NCBI GenBank assembly: GCA_011799875.1
Contig: CM022299.1
Coordinates: forward strand, 211,674,070-211,738,069
Reading direction: 5' to 3'
DNA length: 64,000 nt
DNA from: Thinopyrum elongatum
Lineage: Eukaryota > Streptophyta > Magnoliopsida > Poales > Poaceae
In this document: in pieces, positions 1-12,700 of the stretch
How the letters are laid out: each line of letters opens with the position of its first letter
Numbering within the stretch: position 1 is the first letter of the stretch
Notes under the pieces: generated by a model
The model's input: the letters and a program-made list of their open reading frames with translations, nothing else
Told to the model about the DNA's origin: nothing
Database searches by the model: none
Program-made: the position numbers and the translations under genes

Positions 1-2050
1 TGGGCCTTCTCTCTTTTTTTTGGCCTCTTTTTTTTTCATCCGGAGTCTCATCCTAACTTTATGGGGGAATCATAGTCTCCATCATCCTTTCCTCACATGG
101 GACAATGCTCTAATAATGAACATCATCACACTTTTATTTACTTACAACTCAAGAATTACAACTCGATTCTTAGAACAAAATATGACTATATGAATGCCTC
201 CGGTGGTGTACCAAGATGTGCAATGAATCAAGAGTGACATGTATAAAAGAATTATGAACGGTGGCTTTGCCACAAGTACGATGTCAACTACATGATCATG
301 CAAAGCAATATGACAATGATGGTGCGTGTCATAATAAACGGAACGGTGGAAAGTTGCATGGCAATATATCTCGGAATGGCTATGGAAATGCCATAATAGG
401 TAGGTATGGTGGCTGTTTTGAGGAAGGTATATGGTGGGTGTATGGCACCGGTGAAAGTTGCGCGGCACTAGAGAGGCTAGCAATGGTGGAAGGGTGAGAG
501 TGCGTATAATCCATGGACTCAACATTAGTCATAAAGAACTCACATACTTATTGCAAAAATCTATTAGTTATCGAAACAAAGTACTACGCGCATGCTCCTA
601 GGGGGATAGATTGCTAGGAAAAGACCATCGCTCGTCCCCGACCGCCACTCATAAGGAAGACAATCAATAAATAAATCATGCTCCGACTTCATCACATAAC
701 GGTTCACCATACGTGCATGCTACGGGAATCACAAACCTTAACAAAAGTATTTATCAAATCCACAATTACTCACTAGCATGACTCTCATATCACCATCTTT
801 ATATCTCAAAACAATCATAAGGAATCAAACTTCTCATAGTATACAATGCACTTTATATGAAAGTTTTTATTATATCCCTCTTGGATGCCTATCATATTAG
901 GACTAAATTTATAACCAAAGAAAATTACCATGATGTTTAAAGACTCTTAAAATAATATAAGTGAAGCATGAGAGTTCAACAATTTCTATAAAATAAAGCC
1001 ACCGCCGTGCTCTAAAAAGATATAAGTGAAGCACTAGAGCAAAATTGCCTAGCTCAAAAGATATAAGTGAAGCACATAGAGTATTCTAATAAATCATGAT
1101 TCATGCGTGTCCCTCTCAAAAGGTGTGTACAGCAAGGATGATTGTGGCAAACTTAAAAGCAAAGACTCAAATCATAAAAGACGCTCCAAGCAAAACACAT
1201 ATCATGTGGTGAATAAAAATATAGCCTCAAGTAAAGTTACCGATAGACGAAGACGAAAGAGGGGATGGCTTCCGGGGCATCCCCAAGCTTAGGCTCTTGG
1301 TTGTACTTGAATATTACCTTGGGGTGCCTTGGGCATCCCCAATCTTAGGCTCTTGCCACTCCTTATTCCATAGTCCATCAAATCCTTACCAAAAAACTTG
1401 AAAACTTCACAACACAAAACTCAACAGAAAATCTCATAAGCTCCGTTAGTATAAGAAAACAAATCACCACTTTTGGTACTGTTGTGAACTCATTCTTTAT
1501 TTATATTGGTGTAATATCTACTGTATTCCAACTTTTTCATGGTTCATGCCCCCCGATAATACCCATAGATTCATCAAAATAAGCAAACAACACAAAGAAA
1601 AACAGAATCTGTCAAAAACAGAACTGTCTGTGAACATTCGAATTTTTATAATACTTATGTAACTACAAAAATTCTGAAAAATTATTACAGCAGAGGAAAT
1701 TTGTATATAAACTTATTATAAAAAATTTATGGTTTTTCAACACTCCAGTGAATTATTAAAATTCTCGTACTGGACGCAAAAGTTTCTATTTTTCAGCAAG
1801 ATCAAATCAACAATCACCGTAAGCCATCCCAAAGGTCTTACTTGGCACAAACACTAATTAAAACACAAAACCACATCTAACCAGAGGCTAGATGAATTAT
1901 TTATTTCAAAACAGAACCAATAAAGCAAAAACATAAATAAAATTGGGTTGCCTCCCAACAAGCGCTCTTGTTTAACGCCCTTAGCTAGGCATAAAAACAC
2001 AAAATAGATCTAGGTATTGTCATCTTTGGTATGCAATCCATAAGTAGCTC
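1..2050 (-). other. 3' non-coding region of element G
   Basis: No gene is seen. On the minus strand a module at 1993-1942 (GCCTAGCTAAGGGCGTT ... GGGAGGCAACCC) recurs in element F. Two direct repeats containing AAGCTTGGGGATGCC-like sequence lie near 1260-1360, and several copies of GTGCTTCACTTATATC lie at about 955-1085. The extreme left end is purine-rich on the minus strand (AAAAAAAGAGGCC), as expected near an Athila 3' LTR. The small ORFs at 142-525 and 261-497 have no family resemblance and are not called. Confidence 0.6.
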
Positions 2051-4133
2051 TCATAATAGATTCATATGGAATTTAATTTTATTTCTAGGAAAGTGCTCTA
2101 CGCCCTTCCTTAATGGAAATTGAAATCTAATGTTTCCTTCTTTCATATCAATAATTGCACCAATCGTTCTAAGGAAAGGTCTACCAAGAATAATAGGACA
2201 TGTCGGATTGCAATCTATATCAAGAACAATGAAATATACGGGCACATAATTCCTATTTGCAACAATAAGAACATCATTAATCCTTACCATAGTTTTCTTA
2301 ATAGTGGAATCCGCGAGATGCAAATTTAAAGAACAATCATCAAATTCACGAAAACCTAACACATCACATAAAGTTTTTGGAATCGTGGAAACACTAGCAC
2401 CCAAATCACACAAAGCATAACACTCATAATCTTTAATCTTAATATTAATAGTGGGTTCCTACTCATCATAAAGTTTTCTAGTGATATAAACTTCCAATTC
2501 AAGCTTTTCTTCAAAAGATTGCATCATAGCATCAACAATATGTTTAGTAAAAGCTTTGTTTTGATTGTAAGCATGAGGAGAATTCAACATGGATTGCAAC
2601 AAGGAAATACAATCTATTAAAGAACAATTATCATAATTAAATTCCTTGAAATCCAAAAGAGTGGGTTCATTGCTACTTAAAGTTTTAACCTCTCCAATCG
2701 CACTTTTATCAATTTTTGCATCAAGATCTAAAAACTCCGAATCATTGGGACGCCTTTTAACTAAAGTTGACTCATCTCCAGTCCCGTATTTATCAAGATT
2801 TATGATGGAAAACAAAGATTAAATAGGAGTCACATCAATCACTTTAAGATCCTCATCATTATTTTCACGAAAACTAGAAGAACATGTTTTTACAAACCAA
2901 TCTTTTCTAGCACGCATCTTAGCGGTTCTTTCTTTGCACTCATCAATGGAAATTCTCATAGCTTTGAGAGACTCATTGATATCATGCTTGGGTGGAATAG
3001 ATCTAAGTTTCAAAGAGTCAACATCAAGAGAAATTCTATCCATGTTCCTAGCCAAATCATCAATCTTAAGCAAATTTTCTTCAATCAAAGCATTGAAATT
3101 CTTTTGCGAACTCATAAATTCTTTAACACTATTCTCAAAATCAGAGGGCATCTTATTATAATTTTCATAAGAATTGTTGTAGGAATTACCATAATTATTA
3201 GAGGAATTACATTGATAATTATTCCTACCAAAAAAATTCTCTAATAATGCATTATTACCAAAATAATGGGAGAAGTGCTCTATATGCGTTATTACCAAAA
3301 TTGTTCCTACCAAAAAAATTCACATCCATAGATTCATTATTATTTTCAATCAAAGTGGACAAAGGCATATCATTAGGATCCAAAGAAGCACTCTTGCTAG
3401 CAAATAATTTCATAAGTTCATCCATCTTTCCACTTAAAACATTAATCTCTTCAATTGCATTCACTTTTTTACTAGTGGAAGATCTTTCGGTATGCCATTG
3501 AGAATAATTAACCATAATATTATCTAGAAGTTTAGTAGCTTCTCCTAGTGTAATTTCCATAAAAGTGCCTCCCGCGGCCGAATCTAAAAAATTTCTAGAA
3601 GCAAAATTCAATCCGGCATAAATTTTTTGTATAATCATCCACAAATTCAAACCATGAGTAGGGCAATTTCTTATCATCAATTTCATTCTCTCCCAAGATT
3701 GTGCAACATGTTCATGATCAAGTTGCTTAAAATTCATAATATCGTTCCTAAGGGAGATGATCTTAGCGGGAGGAAAATACTTGGAAATAAAAGCATCTTT
3801 ATACTTATTCCATGAATCAATACTATTTTTAGGCAAAGATGAAAACCAAGTTTTAGCACGATCTCGTAGTGAGAACGGAAATAGCTTCAATTTAACAATA
3901 TCATTATTCACATCTTTTTTCTTTTGCATATCACACAAATCAACAAAATTGTTTAGATGGGATGCGACATTTTCACTAGGAAGGCCAGAAAATTGATCTT
4001 TCATAACAAGATTCAGCAAAGCGGCATTAATTTCACAAGATTCCGCACTAGTGGCGGGAGCAATCGGAGTACTAATAAAATCATTGTTATTGGTGTTGGA
4101 AAAGTCACACAATTTGGTATTCTCTTGAGCCAT
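2051..4133 (-). pseudogene. gag: gag-protease polyprotein of element G, frameshifted
   Basis: The start is taken at 4133 (MAQENTKLCDF), just inside the leader; the upstream Met at 4205 only adds leader sequence. The first part, down to about 3255, is a retrotransposon gag domain with the usual WFSSLP and SWERMKLM blocks. A frameshift near 3250-3310, next to a short duplicated ACCAAAAAAATTC segment, moves the reading into the frame of 3313-2819, an Asn/Tyr-rich linker and charged region. Two in-frame stops (2819 and 2459) follow. The end, 2413-2051, is an aspartic protease with CDLGASVSTIP around the catalytic Asp and an ILGRPFL block. No RT, RNase H or integrase follows. Non-functional as read. 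Gag would form the particle and protease would process it. Confidence 0.85.
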
Positions 4134-4362
4134 CGTGACAAAGCAAGCAATCCAACACACGAGCACACAAAAAGTGAACGAAGAAGACGAACGGAAGAGG
4201 GGCAAAGAAAAGGCAAAGAGAGGGGCAAAGAAGAAGGCAAATCTTTTTGAAAATCGTTTTAGAAGTGGGGGAGAGGAAAACGAGAGGCAAATGGCGAATA
4301 ATGTAATGCAAGAGATGAGAGTTTATGATGGGTACTTGGTATGTCTTGACTTGGCGTAGATC

Positions 4363-4380
4363 TCCCTGGCAACGGCGCCA
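4363..4380 (-). other. Primer-binding site of element G (tRNA-Asp type)
   Basis: The minus strand reads TGGCGCCGTTGCCAGGGA, one base different from the complement of the plant tRNA-Asp 3' end (TGGCGCCGTTGCCGGGGA). This tRNA choice is typical of the Athila lineage and fixes the LTR/internal boundary. Confidence 0.85.
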
Positions 4381-4391
4381 GAAATTCTTCC

Positions 4392-5948
4392 TGCTACTTC
4401 TTGAGCTTGCGTTGGTTTTTCCCTTGAAGAGGAAAGGGTGATGCAGCAAAGTAGAGATAAGTATTTCCATCAGTTTGAGAACCAAGGTATCAGTCCAGTA
4501 GGAGACAATGCACAAATCACCGAATACCTGCACAAACAATCAAACTACTTGCACCCAACATGATAAAGGGGTTGTCAATCCCTTCACGGTTATTTGCAAA
4601 AGTGAGATCTGATAGAGATAGATAAACGATAAAGTAAATATTTTTGGTATTTTTGTTTTATAGATCGGAAAGTAAAAGATTGCAAAATAGTAGATCGAAA
4701 ACTTGTATGATGAAAAGTAGAACATTATATGATGGAAAATAGACCCGAGGGCCATAGGTTTCACTAGAGGCTTCTCTCAAGATAGAAAATAATACGGTGG
4801 GTGAACAGATTACTGCCGAGCAATTGATAGAAAAGCGCAAAGTTATGACGATATCTAAGGCAATGATCATGAATATAGGCATCACGTCCATGTCAAGTAG
4901 ACCGAAACGATTCTGTATCTACTACTATTACTCCACACATCGACCGCTATCCAGCATGCATCTAGAGTATTAAGTTCATAAAGAACAGAGTAATGCATTC
5001 AGTAAGATGACATGATGTAGAGGAATTAACTCAAGCAATATGATGAAAACCCCATCTTTTTATCCTCGATGGCAACAATACAATACGTGCCTTGCTGCCC
5101 CTACTGTCACTGGGAAAGGACACCGCAAGATTGAACCCAAAGCTAAGCACTTCTCCCATTGCAAGAAAAACCAATCTAGTTGGCCAAACCAAACCGATAG
5201 TTCAAAGAGAATTACAAAGATATCAAATCATGCATATAAGAATTCAGAGAAGATTCAAATAATATTCATAGATAAGCTGATCATAAATCCACAATTCATC
5301 GGATCTCGGCAAACACACCGTAAAAAAGTATTACATCGAATAGATCTCCAAGAACATCGAGGAGAACATGGTATTGAGAATCAAAGAGAGAGAAGAAGCC
5401 ATCTAGCTACTAGCTATGGACCCGTAGGTCTGTTGTAAACTACTCACGCTTCATCAGAAGGGCAATGGTGTTGATGTAGAAGCCCTCCGTGATTGAATCC
5501 CCCTCCGGCAGGGTGCCGGAAAAGGTCCCTAGATGGGATCTCACGGGTACAGAAGGTTGCGGCGGTGGAAAAGTGTTTTCGTGGATGCCTCTGTTGGTTT
5601 GGGGATATTTGGGAATATATAGGAGAAAGAATTAGGTTAGGAAGTGCACGAGGGGCCCACAAGGGGGGGCGCACCCTCCGTCCTTGTGGCTCCTCCGACT
5701 TCATCTCCAAGTCTCCTGGTTTCCTTCTGGTCCAAACAAAATCATCGTGAAAGTTTTATTCTGTTTGGTATTCCTTTTCTGTGAAACTCAAAAACAAGGA
5801 AAAAATGGAAACTGGCACTGGGCTCTAGGTTAATAGGTTAGTCCCAAAAATAATATAAAATAGCATATTAATGCATATAAAACATCCAAAACAGATAATA
5901 TAATAGCATGGAACAATAAAAAATTATAGATATGTTGGAGACATATCA
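4392..5948 (-). repeat. 5' LTR of element G
   Basis: About 1557 bp. On the minus strand it begins TGATATGTC at 5948 and ends GTAGCA at 4392, eleven bases before the primer-binding site. The same eleven-base spacing is seen in element F. It has no gene; the ORFs that cross it (for example around 5040-5440 and 5444-5710) are open by chance. The partner 3' LTR lies outside the window. Confidence 0.8.
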
Positions 5949-5949
5949 A

Positions 5950-6600
5950 CGGCCCATGATGTCTTCCGGCCCATATGAGGCCCTTTGTAACTCTAGGCCC
6001 TTTCATGACCCGTGGTGAAACTGGCCCATAATGAACAGTGTATCAATTTATAACCATTAACCGCCCATTATTTAGTTGGGCCTTTTACAGCCCATGTTAT
6101 CTTTCGGCCTTCTAAGGGCCCATTTATTCTTGGGCTCATTTCCAGCCCTTAATTACTTACTGTCTGTTACTGGCCTGTTCCGCTAATGGGCCAAATTTAG
6201 CCCGTGGTTATAGTCGGCCTGTTTGGGGCTCGTTAATCCATTGGGCCGTTTTAGTAACGTCATCTATTCCGGCCCATTAATGACTCGTTATGCTTATTGA
6301 TAAAATTAAGCCCGTGATACATACCGGCCTGTTAACGGCCCATTATGGTCTAGCCCATAAACGGACGATTCCCATTTTAGCCCATTTACGGCCCATATTA
6401 CGGTCTGATATTGGTCCATGAATAGTACGACCCATGTTTGGCCAATCGATCATATGGCCCGTAGAAGGCCCATGGATTCTACGTCCCTTAGAAGGCCCAT
6501 GGATCCTACGGCCCGTGGGAGGCCACTACAGCAGGTATCAGAACCATGGTTACAACGGTCCGTATGTGGCCCATGGTTATTGTAGCCTAGTTCTAAAAAA
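5950..6600. repeat. GGCCCAT subterminal repeat block of element H
   Basis: GGCCCAT, GGCCCGT and their complements recur every 15-40 bases across this stretch. Such short clustered motifs are typical of CACTA ends, where they serve as transposase-binding sites. The ORFs crossing it at 6434-6619 and 6450-6692 simply read the repeats. Confidence 0.75.
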
Positions 6601-6839
6601 AGGTTATTGTGGCCTCTAACAAACCGCGGAAAAAGAACTGCAGTGACTACAAGCAAACAAATAAACAAGACAATAAGGAAATAAATAAGCAAGCAACTTA
6701 CTCTACGCTATTATGGCTATTACACATGTTACATCCACTGGGCGTCAAAGTTCGCCACCAGTGCAAATATAGGGAACAAAGCGGCATATTACATACACTC
6801 GGCATCTAAATTAGCCACAAGTGCAAATAAACACGGCAA

Positions 6840-8671
6840 CAAAACAAGTCCATAACTGAAACAACTTCAGAAGAGCTAAAGAATCATTATCCTGGGTATC
6901 CACCATGTTGGCAATAATCTTAGCAAGCTTATTAGCTTTCCCTCGTTTGGCGCTAAAATCCTCCAACCTTTGCTGTTGCACCAGAAACTATGCATGTGAA
7001 TTCTGCAGGGACTTCCTCAGTCCTTCGGCTTCTTGTCACATCATAGTTGATTGATGCCTTTCAGCTTGTAGTTGAGACTCAAGAAACCGAACTGATTCAG
7101 ACAGCAAGTTCGAAGAGCTTATGCCAGCAGTAGTGGCCAGTAACTCGAACACTACATCAAGGCAGGAGTTTGGGGTTGTCTCACTGTCTTCAAGATAGTT
7201 TTTCTTATCTGTTTTTATCAGCTTTCTTGAAGACCAACAAGGCTGTCTCACTATCCTGAACCTTATCTAGATTACTTCCTTTACCATTGGTTAATAAGGT
7301 ACACTTCTCCAATATTCCGTCAGCATTCTAAAAGAAGAAACAAGAAGATACATAACATGTTTAGCATGTAGTATATGAAACTCATTTTGGTGAACCAGTT
7401 CAGTAGTAAGGTGGACATGATTAAACTACCAAGTCTTATATTGCAAAGTAGTACATAATAAAACCATCAAACAAACATATATCTATGTGCTATGGTCACT
7501 GCATTGTCTTGCAAATAAAAATAGAGACATAATTCAAATCATATCAGTTCAAGACAAAAGCAACATTGAAAGACTACAAGTGTGGGAACCTACACGGCAC
7601 AACAAGATTTCAAATGGGTACCATAGGTATACATGTACAACAACACTATTGGCTCTATTTTGATGCTAGTAATGTGCATGATATGAGAAGACAATTGTAT
7701 ACACAATTGAAATTGAAATCAACATAGAGCAATTTAGAAAAGAAAACCAGTTAAAGAAGCATGTTTAAACATGCCTGTTCTGCCATTGGAGTTTTGATTG
7801 GATCCTTAAATTTAAAAGTAAGTTTGTATGAGTAAATATAGTGATACAAGAGCAAAGCAGTATGCACCATAGAAATGGAATCTTACCTGAGAATAATTGT
7901 TCTTCAGGTTTAAGCACTTGTTCTACAAGAATAAAGTACAGTAAGACGCAGGCATATAATACTTCAAAATGAAAAATGATCTCATAGACTCTATCATATT
8001 CTTGGTTCTGGACCAGTACAAAACAAGGCATTCCCAGTCATCGTCCCGTAAATGTTTCTTAGGAGAAACTAAGGGAATTTGATGAGTTTCCTTGCCAGTG
8101 AAGTACATTTTCTTCAGGTAATTCTGATACTGCCACAAAGCATTCTTGAAGATACCATAGGTATTAGCACAGGTTACCTCATCCCGAGTTTCCAAATCGG
8201 TCTTTCTCAATAGAGAAAATGGGAACATTTGCTATATTATAACCAGCAGGGAGGTAAGAAGTATGGGACAAAGCAAAGTAATTTCCATGAATAGCATTAC
8301 TTACACATAACTCCTAGACGAACACATGCAACTGGCTTTTCCCTTCATCTTTAGTATAATATTTCCATGATGGGAAGATACGCACACGGGATTTAACAAC
8401 ATCTAATGTGATAGACACTAAACTATGAATGACTGGTTGTGCTTCGTCCAGAGGAATAGGTGTACTAACTCATGGAGTTGGGGTTCACCGTGGTAGTCCT
8501 GACGCTTTGGGCACTGGAGCTGCCTTACTAACTGCTCTTGTTTGGGAGCTCTGGGGTGGAGATGGTGATGTGTCAACTGGAACTAGGTTACTATCTGCTG
8601 GGTTTGGGGTTAGATTGGGTGAAGATGGTTCTCTGTCCATCGAAGTAGGGGTACAATCTGTGAGAGTCTGG
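6840..8671 (-). pseudogene. CACTA second ORF (Transposase_24/En-Spm-like), broken
   Basis: Three blocks read on the minus strand. From 8671 to about 8305 is a Pro/Ser-rich segment followed by VVKSRVRIFPSWKYYTKDEG, ending at a good donor site (GTAAGT at 8304-8299). From 8228 to about 7927 is a block with LLRKTDLETRDEV and WECLVLYW, which I recognise from plant En/Spm-type ORF2 proteins. From about 7251 to 6840 is a Gln/Glu-rich region that would form a coiled coil. In-frame stops interrupt the first block and element I has removed its start. In this family the product is thought to act with TNP2 in transposition. The call is from motif memory; no profile search was run. Confidence 0.55.
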
Positions 8672-9179
8672 CACTACAAAAAAAGACACATCCGTGACAT
8701 TTTGGCCCGAACGAAATTTTTTTCTGTCATGCTTATGACACTTTTATGACGATAATTGTGACAAAACCCGATATCATCATAGATGTGGTGGGCTCCTACT
8801 TCTATGACAAAAAATCATGACAGAAAATGGGCTTTTTGTCCTGGGCAGGCCAGAGACGCGCCTTCATGACATTCTTTGGGCCATCCATGACAGAAAAAAT
8901 TGTGGTAGAAGTGAGGGCGAGGAAAATTTCGGGGAGTTCCTGGTTACAGTGGGTGGTCGGGGCAGAGCGATGCACAGAGGGATTGTGCGTTTCTCTCGTA
9001 CACGTACGCGCGTGTGTGCGGCGAAGCATTGGCTCTAACTGAACCCGAGTGAGGCGTTCGCTTACTGAACCCGAGCGATTGCACTAGCTACGTTATTGAA
9101 CCCGAGCGATCGATCCCTGGCTGTTAACTGAACCGGATCGAGCGATTCCCTCGCTACTGCGCTAACTAAAGCCGATCGA

Positions 9180-9975
9180 ACCTGTTGGCTCTTGATGAAC
9201 AGTTCCTGGTGGGGGTTGGATGAACAGGACCCCATGGTAGTAGAGGCCGTTGCCGTCGGATGAACAGGACCCCGATCGAGGCGAGGCCGGTGGAGGGTGG
9301 TTGAACAGGTCCCCGTGGAGGCTCCATGAACAGTAGCCGGTGGAGGGTGGATGAACTGGACCCCGTGGAGGGCTGGTTGAACAGTAGCGGGTGGAGGCTG
9401 GATGAACAGGACCCCCCGTGGATGAACAGTAGCTGGTGGAGGCTTGAGGAAGTCGACGGTGGATGAACAGTAGCCCGTGGAGGCTGGAGCGAGGCAGTAG
9501 ACAGTGGATTAATAGTAGCCCATGGAGTCCCGTTTTGTGGTACGCCACACCCCTCCTGATGAACAGGACCCCGTTTCAACCGTAGGCGCTCCAACACAAG
9601 TCCGTTTCCTCCGTTTTGCGGTACGCCACACCCCTCCCGATCAACAGCACCCCGTTTCGACCGTAGCCAGTCGAACAGAAGGCTGTTTCCTCCGTTCTAC
9701 GGTACGCAGACCCTTACCGATGAATAGGACCCCGTATTGACCGTACATGGTCGAACAAAAGACCATTTTCCTCTGTTTTGCGGTACGCCAGACCCCGTTC
9801 TGGCTGTTCCGTCCAAGCCGGTTAGCTCCCGATAAACAGGACGCGTTTCGACCCAGTGGCTTCGCTCCCGATGAACAGGATGCGTTCCGACCCAGTCACT
9901 TGGCTCCCGGTGAACACGACGCTATTTCCTCCATTCCGAACCAGTCGGTTAGCTGCCGATGAACAGGACGACATC
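9180..9975 (+). repeat. GATGAACAGGACCCC subterminal repeat array
   Basis: More than twenty degenerate copies of (G)ATGAACAG followed by GACCCC or TAGC lie at irregular 20-70 base spacing. The ORFs at 9162-9597 on the minus strand read the same repeat in different frames and are not genes. The array sits inward of the CACTA terminus at 8672. Confidence 0.7.
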
Positions 9976-10254
9976 GCTGCCGTCCATTGCCTCTCCATGT
10001 ACACGAGCCCTGGCCGTCCGTATGCGCGAGTACGCGCTTCGAGACCCCACTCGTATGTACGTACGTGGCCGTATTTTTTGGTGTGTGGCTGTATGTACGT
10101 GTACACGGTTTAGACCGAACAGCCTGAACTGCTACGTGGGGGGCTCTACTATGACATGTGCCACTACTTACTCGGCCACGGTTCATTGTTGCAGAGCGAC
10201 CGATCGACCAGTATGTACGTACATGTTCGCGACAAGACAGACAATGCTACGTAC

Positions 10255-12545
10255 GCTTCGACCAGGTGGGTCCCAGCTGTCAGGGAGGATAAAGACGCAC
10301 TTCCTCGCGTGCGAAGATATAACTGCTGGGTCCCAGCTATCAGGGGGAGGAATCATTTTTTTGCCCGTAATAAGGACGCACTTCCTTGCGTGCGAAGATG
10401 TAGCTGGTGGGTCCCGGCTGTCAGGGGGAGAAAATATTATTTTTCAGGGTAAAAAGGATGCAGTTGCATGCATGCGTCCACAGGTGTGGTGCGTCCCCAC
10501 TGTTAGCCTCTCACGTACAGTCATCTTCTGATGACTCTCATTTGTTGACCATGTTGACCACACCGTGCCGAGTGCACCAAGGCCGATGGACGACGGCGAG
10601 GCCCCAGACTGGAATGACCCGGAGATGGGGAAGACCCGGTAGTGGAGTCGCAGATGGAGAGGAGTGGGAAACTTGACTGGTTCGGGTGCGCGACAGCACT
10701 GCCGCCCACAGGAGACAGGAGCAAGAACAGAGGTTGAAGAAGCAGCACGGCTGTTGGATTAACATCTAGTGATCCAGCTGCTAGAATCATTTGTTGATTA
10801 AGTTGACAAAGCCCTGCATACGCGTCAGCTTAGTAGGCCCACAAGTCAGCCACCAAATCTGCCGGGTCCCAGCTGTCATCGGGAGGAATAGTTTTTTTTG
10901 TATAACAAGGAGGCACTTCCTTCCGTGCGAAGATACAGCTGGTGGGTCCCAGCTGTCAGGGGGAGGAAACATTTTTTTCCAGCTTAATAAGGAGGAACTT
11001 TCCTTGCGTGCGACCATGGATCTCGTGGGTCCCAGCTGTCAGGCTCTCCACGTACAGTCCTCTTCCGATGACTCTCGTTTGTTGACCACGCCGCGCCGAG
11101 CGCAGCAAGGCAGTGGACGACGGCGAGGCCCGGACGGGAACGACTTGGAGATGGGAAGACGCGGCAGTGGAGTCGCAGATTGAGAGGAGTACAAGGGTTA
11201 TAACTAGTTCTGGTGCGGCGTGGGGCTGCTGTCGGTGGAGAATAACAGGAGGTGTGGAGGGGTGGAGGGATAGCCTGGCCGGCGGTGGGGTAGCGCTTTG
11301 CAGCGATGCTAGTCGCCGGAGGGCGGAGCAGGCGGTCCCGGTGACGCTGGAGGAACAAGACGAGAGATTGAAGGTGCATGACGGCCGTTGGGTATAAATC
11401 CAATGGCTATGGATGTCAGAATCATTTGTTGACTAAGTTGACAACGCCTTGCGTAGGCTTCGACCTATTGGCCCACATGTCAGCCTGCAAAAATGGGCAT
11501 ATATTTAACCCAATGTTTTCTAGAATTTACAGTCCATTTGCTGGGCTAGGTGAACAAATAATTTCACGTCAATGTGGCCCATTTAATATTTTCTAAGAAA
11601 TCCCAGCCCATTTGCACTTTCTTGAAATATACGAATTAGTTGGGCTTGTTCTATATTTAATGTTAGGTTAGAAGGAGCAATTAATATCAAAAAATAAACC
11701 AGAGCTATACATTTTATTATATATAAAATTAACAAATTAGCAAGTTATTGCTCAAAAGAAAAATGAGCACGCTATTATTACATTGGTCCTTAAAATCTTT
11801 GCAAGCTTTTGTACGCAATCACCAGGATTTTCCTTGCCTGTGAGTAAAAAACAACCAGGATTTTCCTTGCCAACTTCTGTTAAACATTTACTTTTATAAG
11901 TTAATAAGACGTGGGATGTTTTTATAATGTATATATAAGTCTCTATTAAATATATGATAATAGTAATAATATAAATATATATAATGTGGTTAGAAGGGAA
12001 AACATAAATTGGACACTTCATTATTATTCTTCTATATAGATAAATAGAACAAAGATTTGCGTTTTATTAAAAAATCATTGGGCTGCCGATGTTTAAAAAA
12101 AAGTAAAACCTACGCTGGGTGGCCCATAGGCTGGTACGTACATGATGGACCTCAAAAAATAAGTTGAAACCACTGTCTCGGTATGTCGTGGGCTACGCAT
12201 GTTAAAAAACAATACCTAGGCCTAGCTGATTCTTGTTCGCCCTCTGATAAAAATGATACTATCTAGATCCCCGATACCCCTTTCCCGCAACAACAAAAAA
12301 AGATCCCTGATACCCCTGAAATAAAAAGCTCCCCGATGACAGTCATCGTTGGAAATTTATTTCGTTTATTGACTAGGTTGACAAACCCGTGGGCCCCAAT
12401 GTCAGCATACAACTAGGAGGAAGCTTTTTTTCCAATGAGGCACTTGCTTGCGTACGACTTGGACCTGGTGGGTCCCCACTGTCAGCCTCTCGGTGTACAG
12501 TCCTCTCCAGATTCCTCTTGTTTGTTGAGCATGTTGACAATGGCA
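10255..12545 (+). repeat. Dispersed modules with GGGTCCCAGCTGTCAG
   Basis: GGGTCCCAGCTGTCAG or close variants occur near 10267, 10327, 10409, 10865, 10935, 11029 and 12471. A second word, TTTGTTGAC(C/T)A(A/T)GTTGAC, recurs near 10540, 10790, 11080, 11430 and 12365, and GTACAGTCCTCTTCCGATGACTC recurs in part. Together they form three or four related modules. 11600-12350 is AT-rich with nothing recognised. The ORFs on both strands here are repeat read-through. Confidence 0.6.
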
Positions 12546-12621
12546 TATGGCGGCGCCACGGTGAGCGCACACGGACGGGAAAGAACCGGAGCCGGGGAAG
12601 ACGCCCTTATTCTTTCGAACA

Positions 12622-12700
12622 TACCGCACTAGCCTGATGGTTGCAGCCCTCTCACCCAAAAGCTGTACTGCCTAGGTTCAATTCCAACTGGTGCAGTTGA
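12622..12700 (+). other. tRNA-like Pol III promoter remnant (possible SINE head)
   Basis: TAGCCTGATGGT at 12630 resembles an A box and GGTTCAATTCC at 12675-12685 is a near-consensus B box, about 45 bases apart. The flanking bases pair only partly, so this is not a plausible working tRNA. A short SINE or tRNA pseudogene fragment fits better. No tail or target duplication was found. Confidence 0.3.

Larger units (their letters stand above)
1..5948 (-). mobile_element. Element G: non-autonomous Athila-type Gypsy LTR retrotransposon (3' end off the left edge)
   Basis: Read on the minus strand, the order is 5' LTR (5948-4392), a tRNA-Asp-type primer-binding site, gag, an aspartic protease, then about 2 kb of non-coding 3' sequence that runs off the window. 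No reverse transcriptase or integrase follows the protease, so this copy is non-autonomous. The LTR starts TGATATGTCTCC, close to the TGATACGTCTCC start of element F. The type resembles the Sabrina/WHAM group of Triticeae Athila elements, but the family name is from memory and not certain. It is inserted in the GGCCCAT-rich end of CACTA element H. The far target duplication cannot be seen. Confidence 0.85.
5949..8671 (-). mobile_element. Element H: CACTA transposon fragment, Caspar-like
   Basis: On the left is a GGCCCAT-rich subterminal block, and inward of it lies an antisense-oriented coding region matching the second ORF of plant CACTA elements. That order fits a minus-strand element whose 3' end is on the left. 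G cut off its left terminus and I cut into its ORF at 8672. No terminus of H is present, so assignment rests on the subterminal motif and the ORF. The resemblance to Caspar is from memory. Confidence 0.65.
8672..12600 (+). mobile_element. Element I: left end of a CACTA transposon
   Basis: A perfect CACTACAAA terminus starts at 8672, directly after GTCTGG of H's ORF, so I inserted into H. The first 150 bases carry repeated TGTGACA/ATGACA/TCATGAC words, a usual CACTA subterminal pattern. Two long repeat arrays follow. I found no matching right terminus in the window. The right limit is a guess: the repeat modules stop at about 12545 and different sequence follows. The element may extend through J, or be truncated. 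Confidence 0.55.

Noticed and set aside
5040..5438. 132-codon ORF on the plus strand
   Set aside because: It lies antisense within the LTR of element G and has no domain.
9162..9597. Two overlapping minus-strand ORFs of 128 and 143 codons
   Set aside because: Both read the degenerate GATGAACAG repeat array in different frames; the protein repeats mirror the DNA repeats.
9959..10531. 190-codon plus-strand ORF
   Set aside because: It crosses the GGGTCCCAGCTGTCAG modules, has overlapping ORFs on both strands and no recognisable motif.
12622..12700. Functional tRNA gene
   Set aside because: The acceptor and T-arm stems pair poorly; only A- and B-box-like sequences are present.
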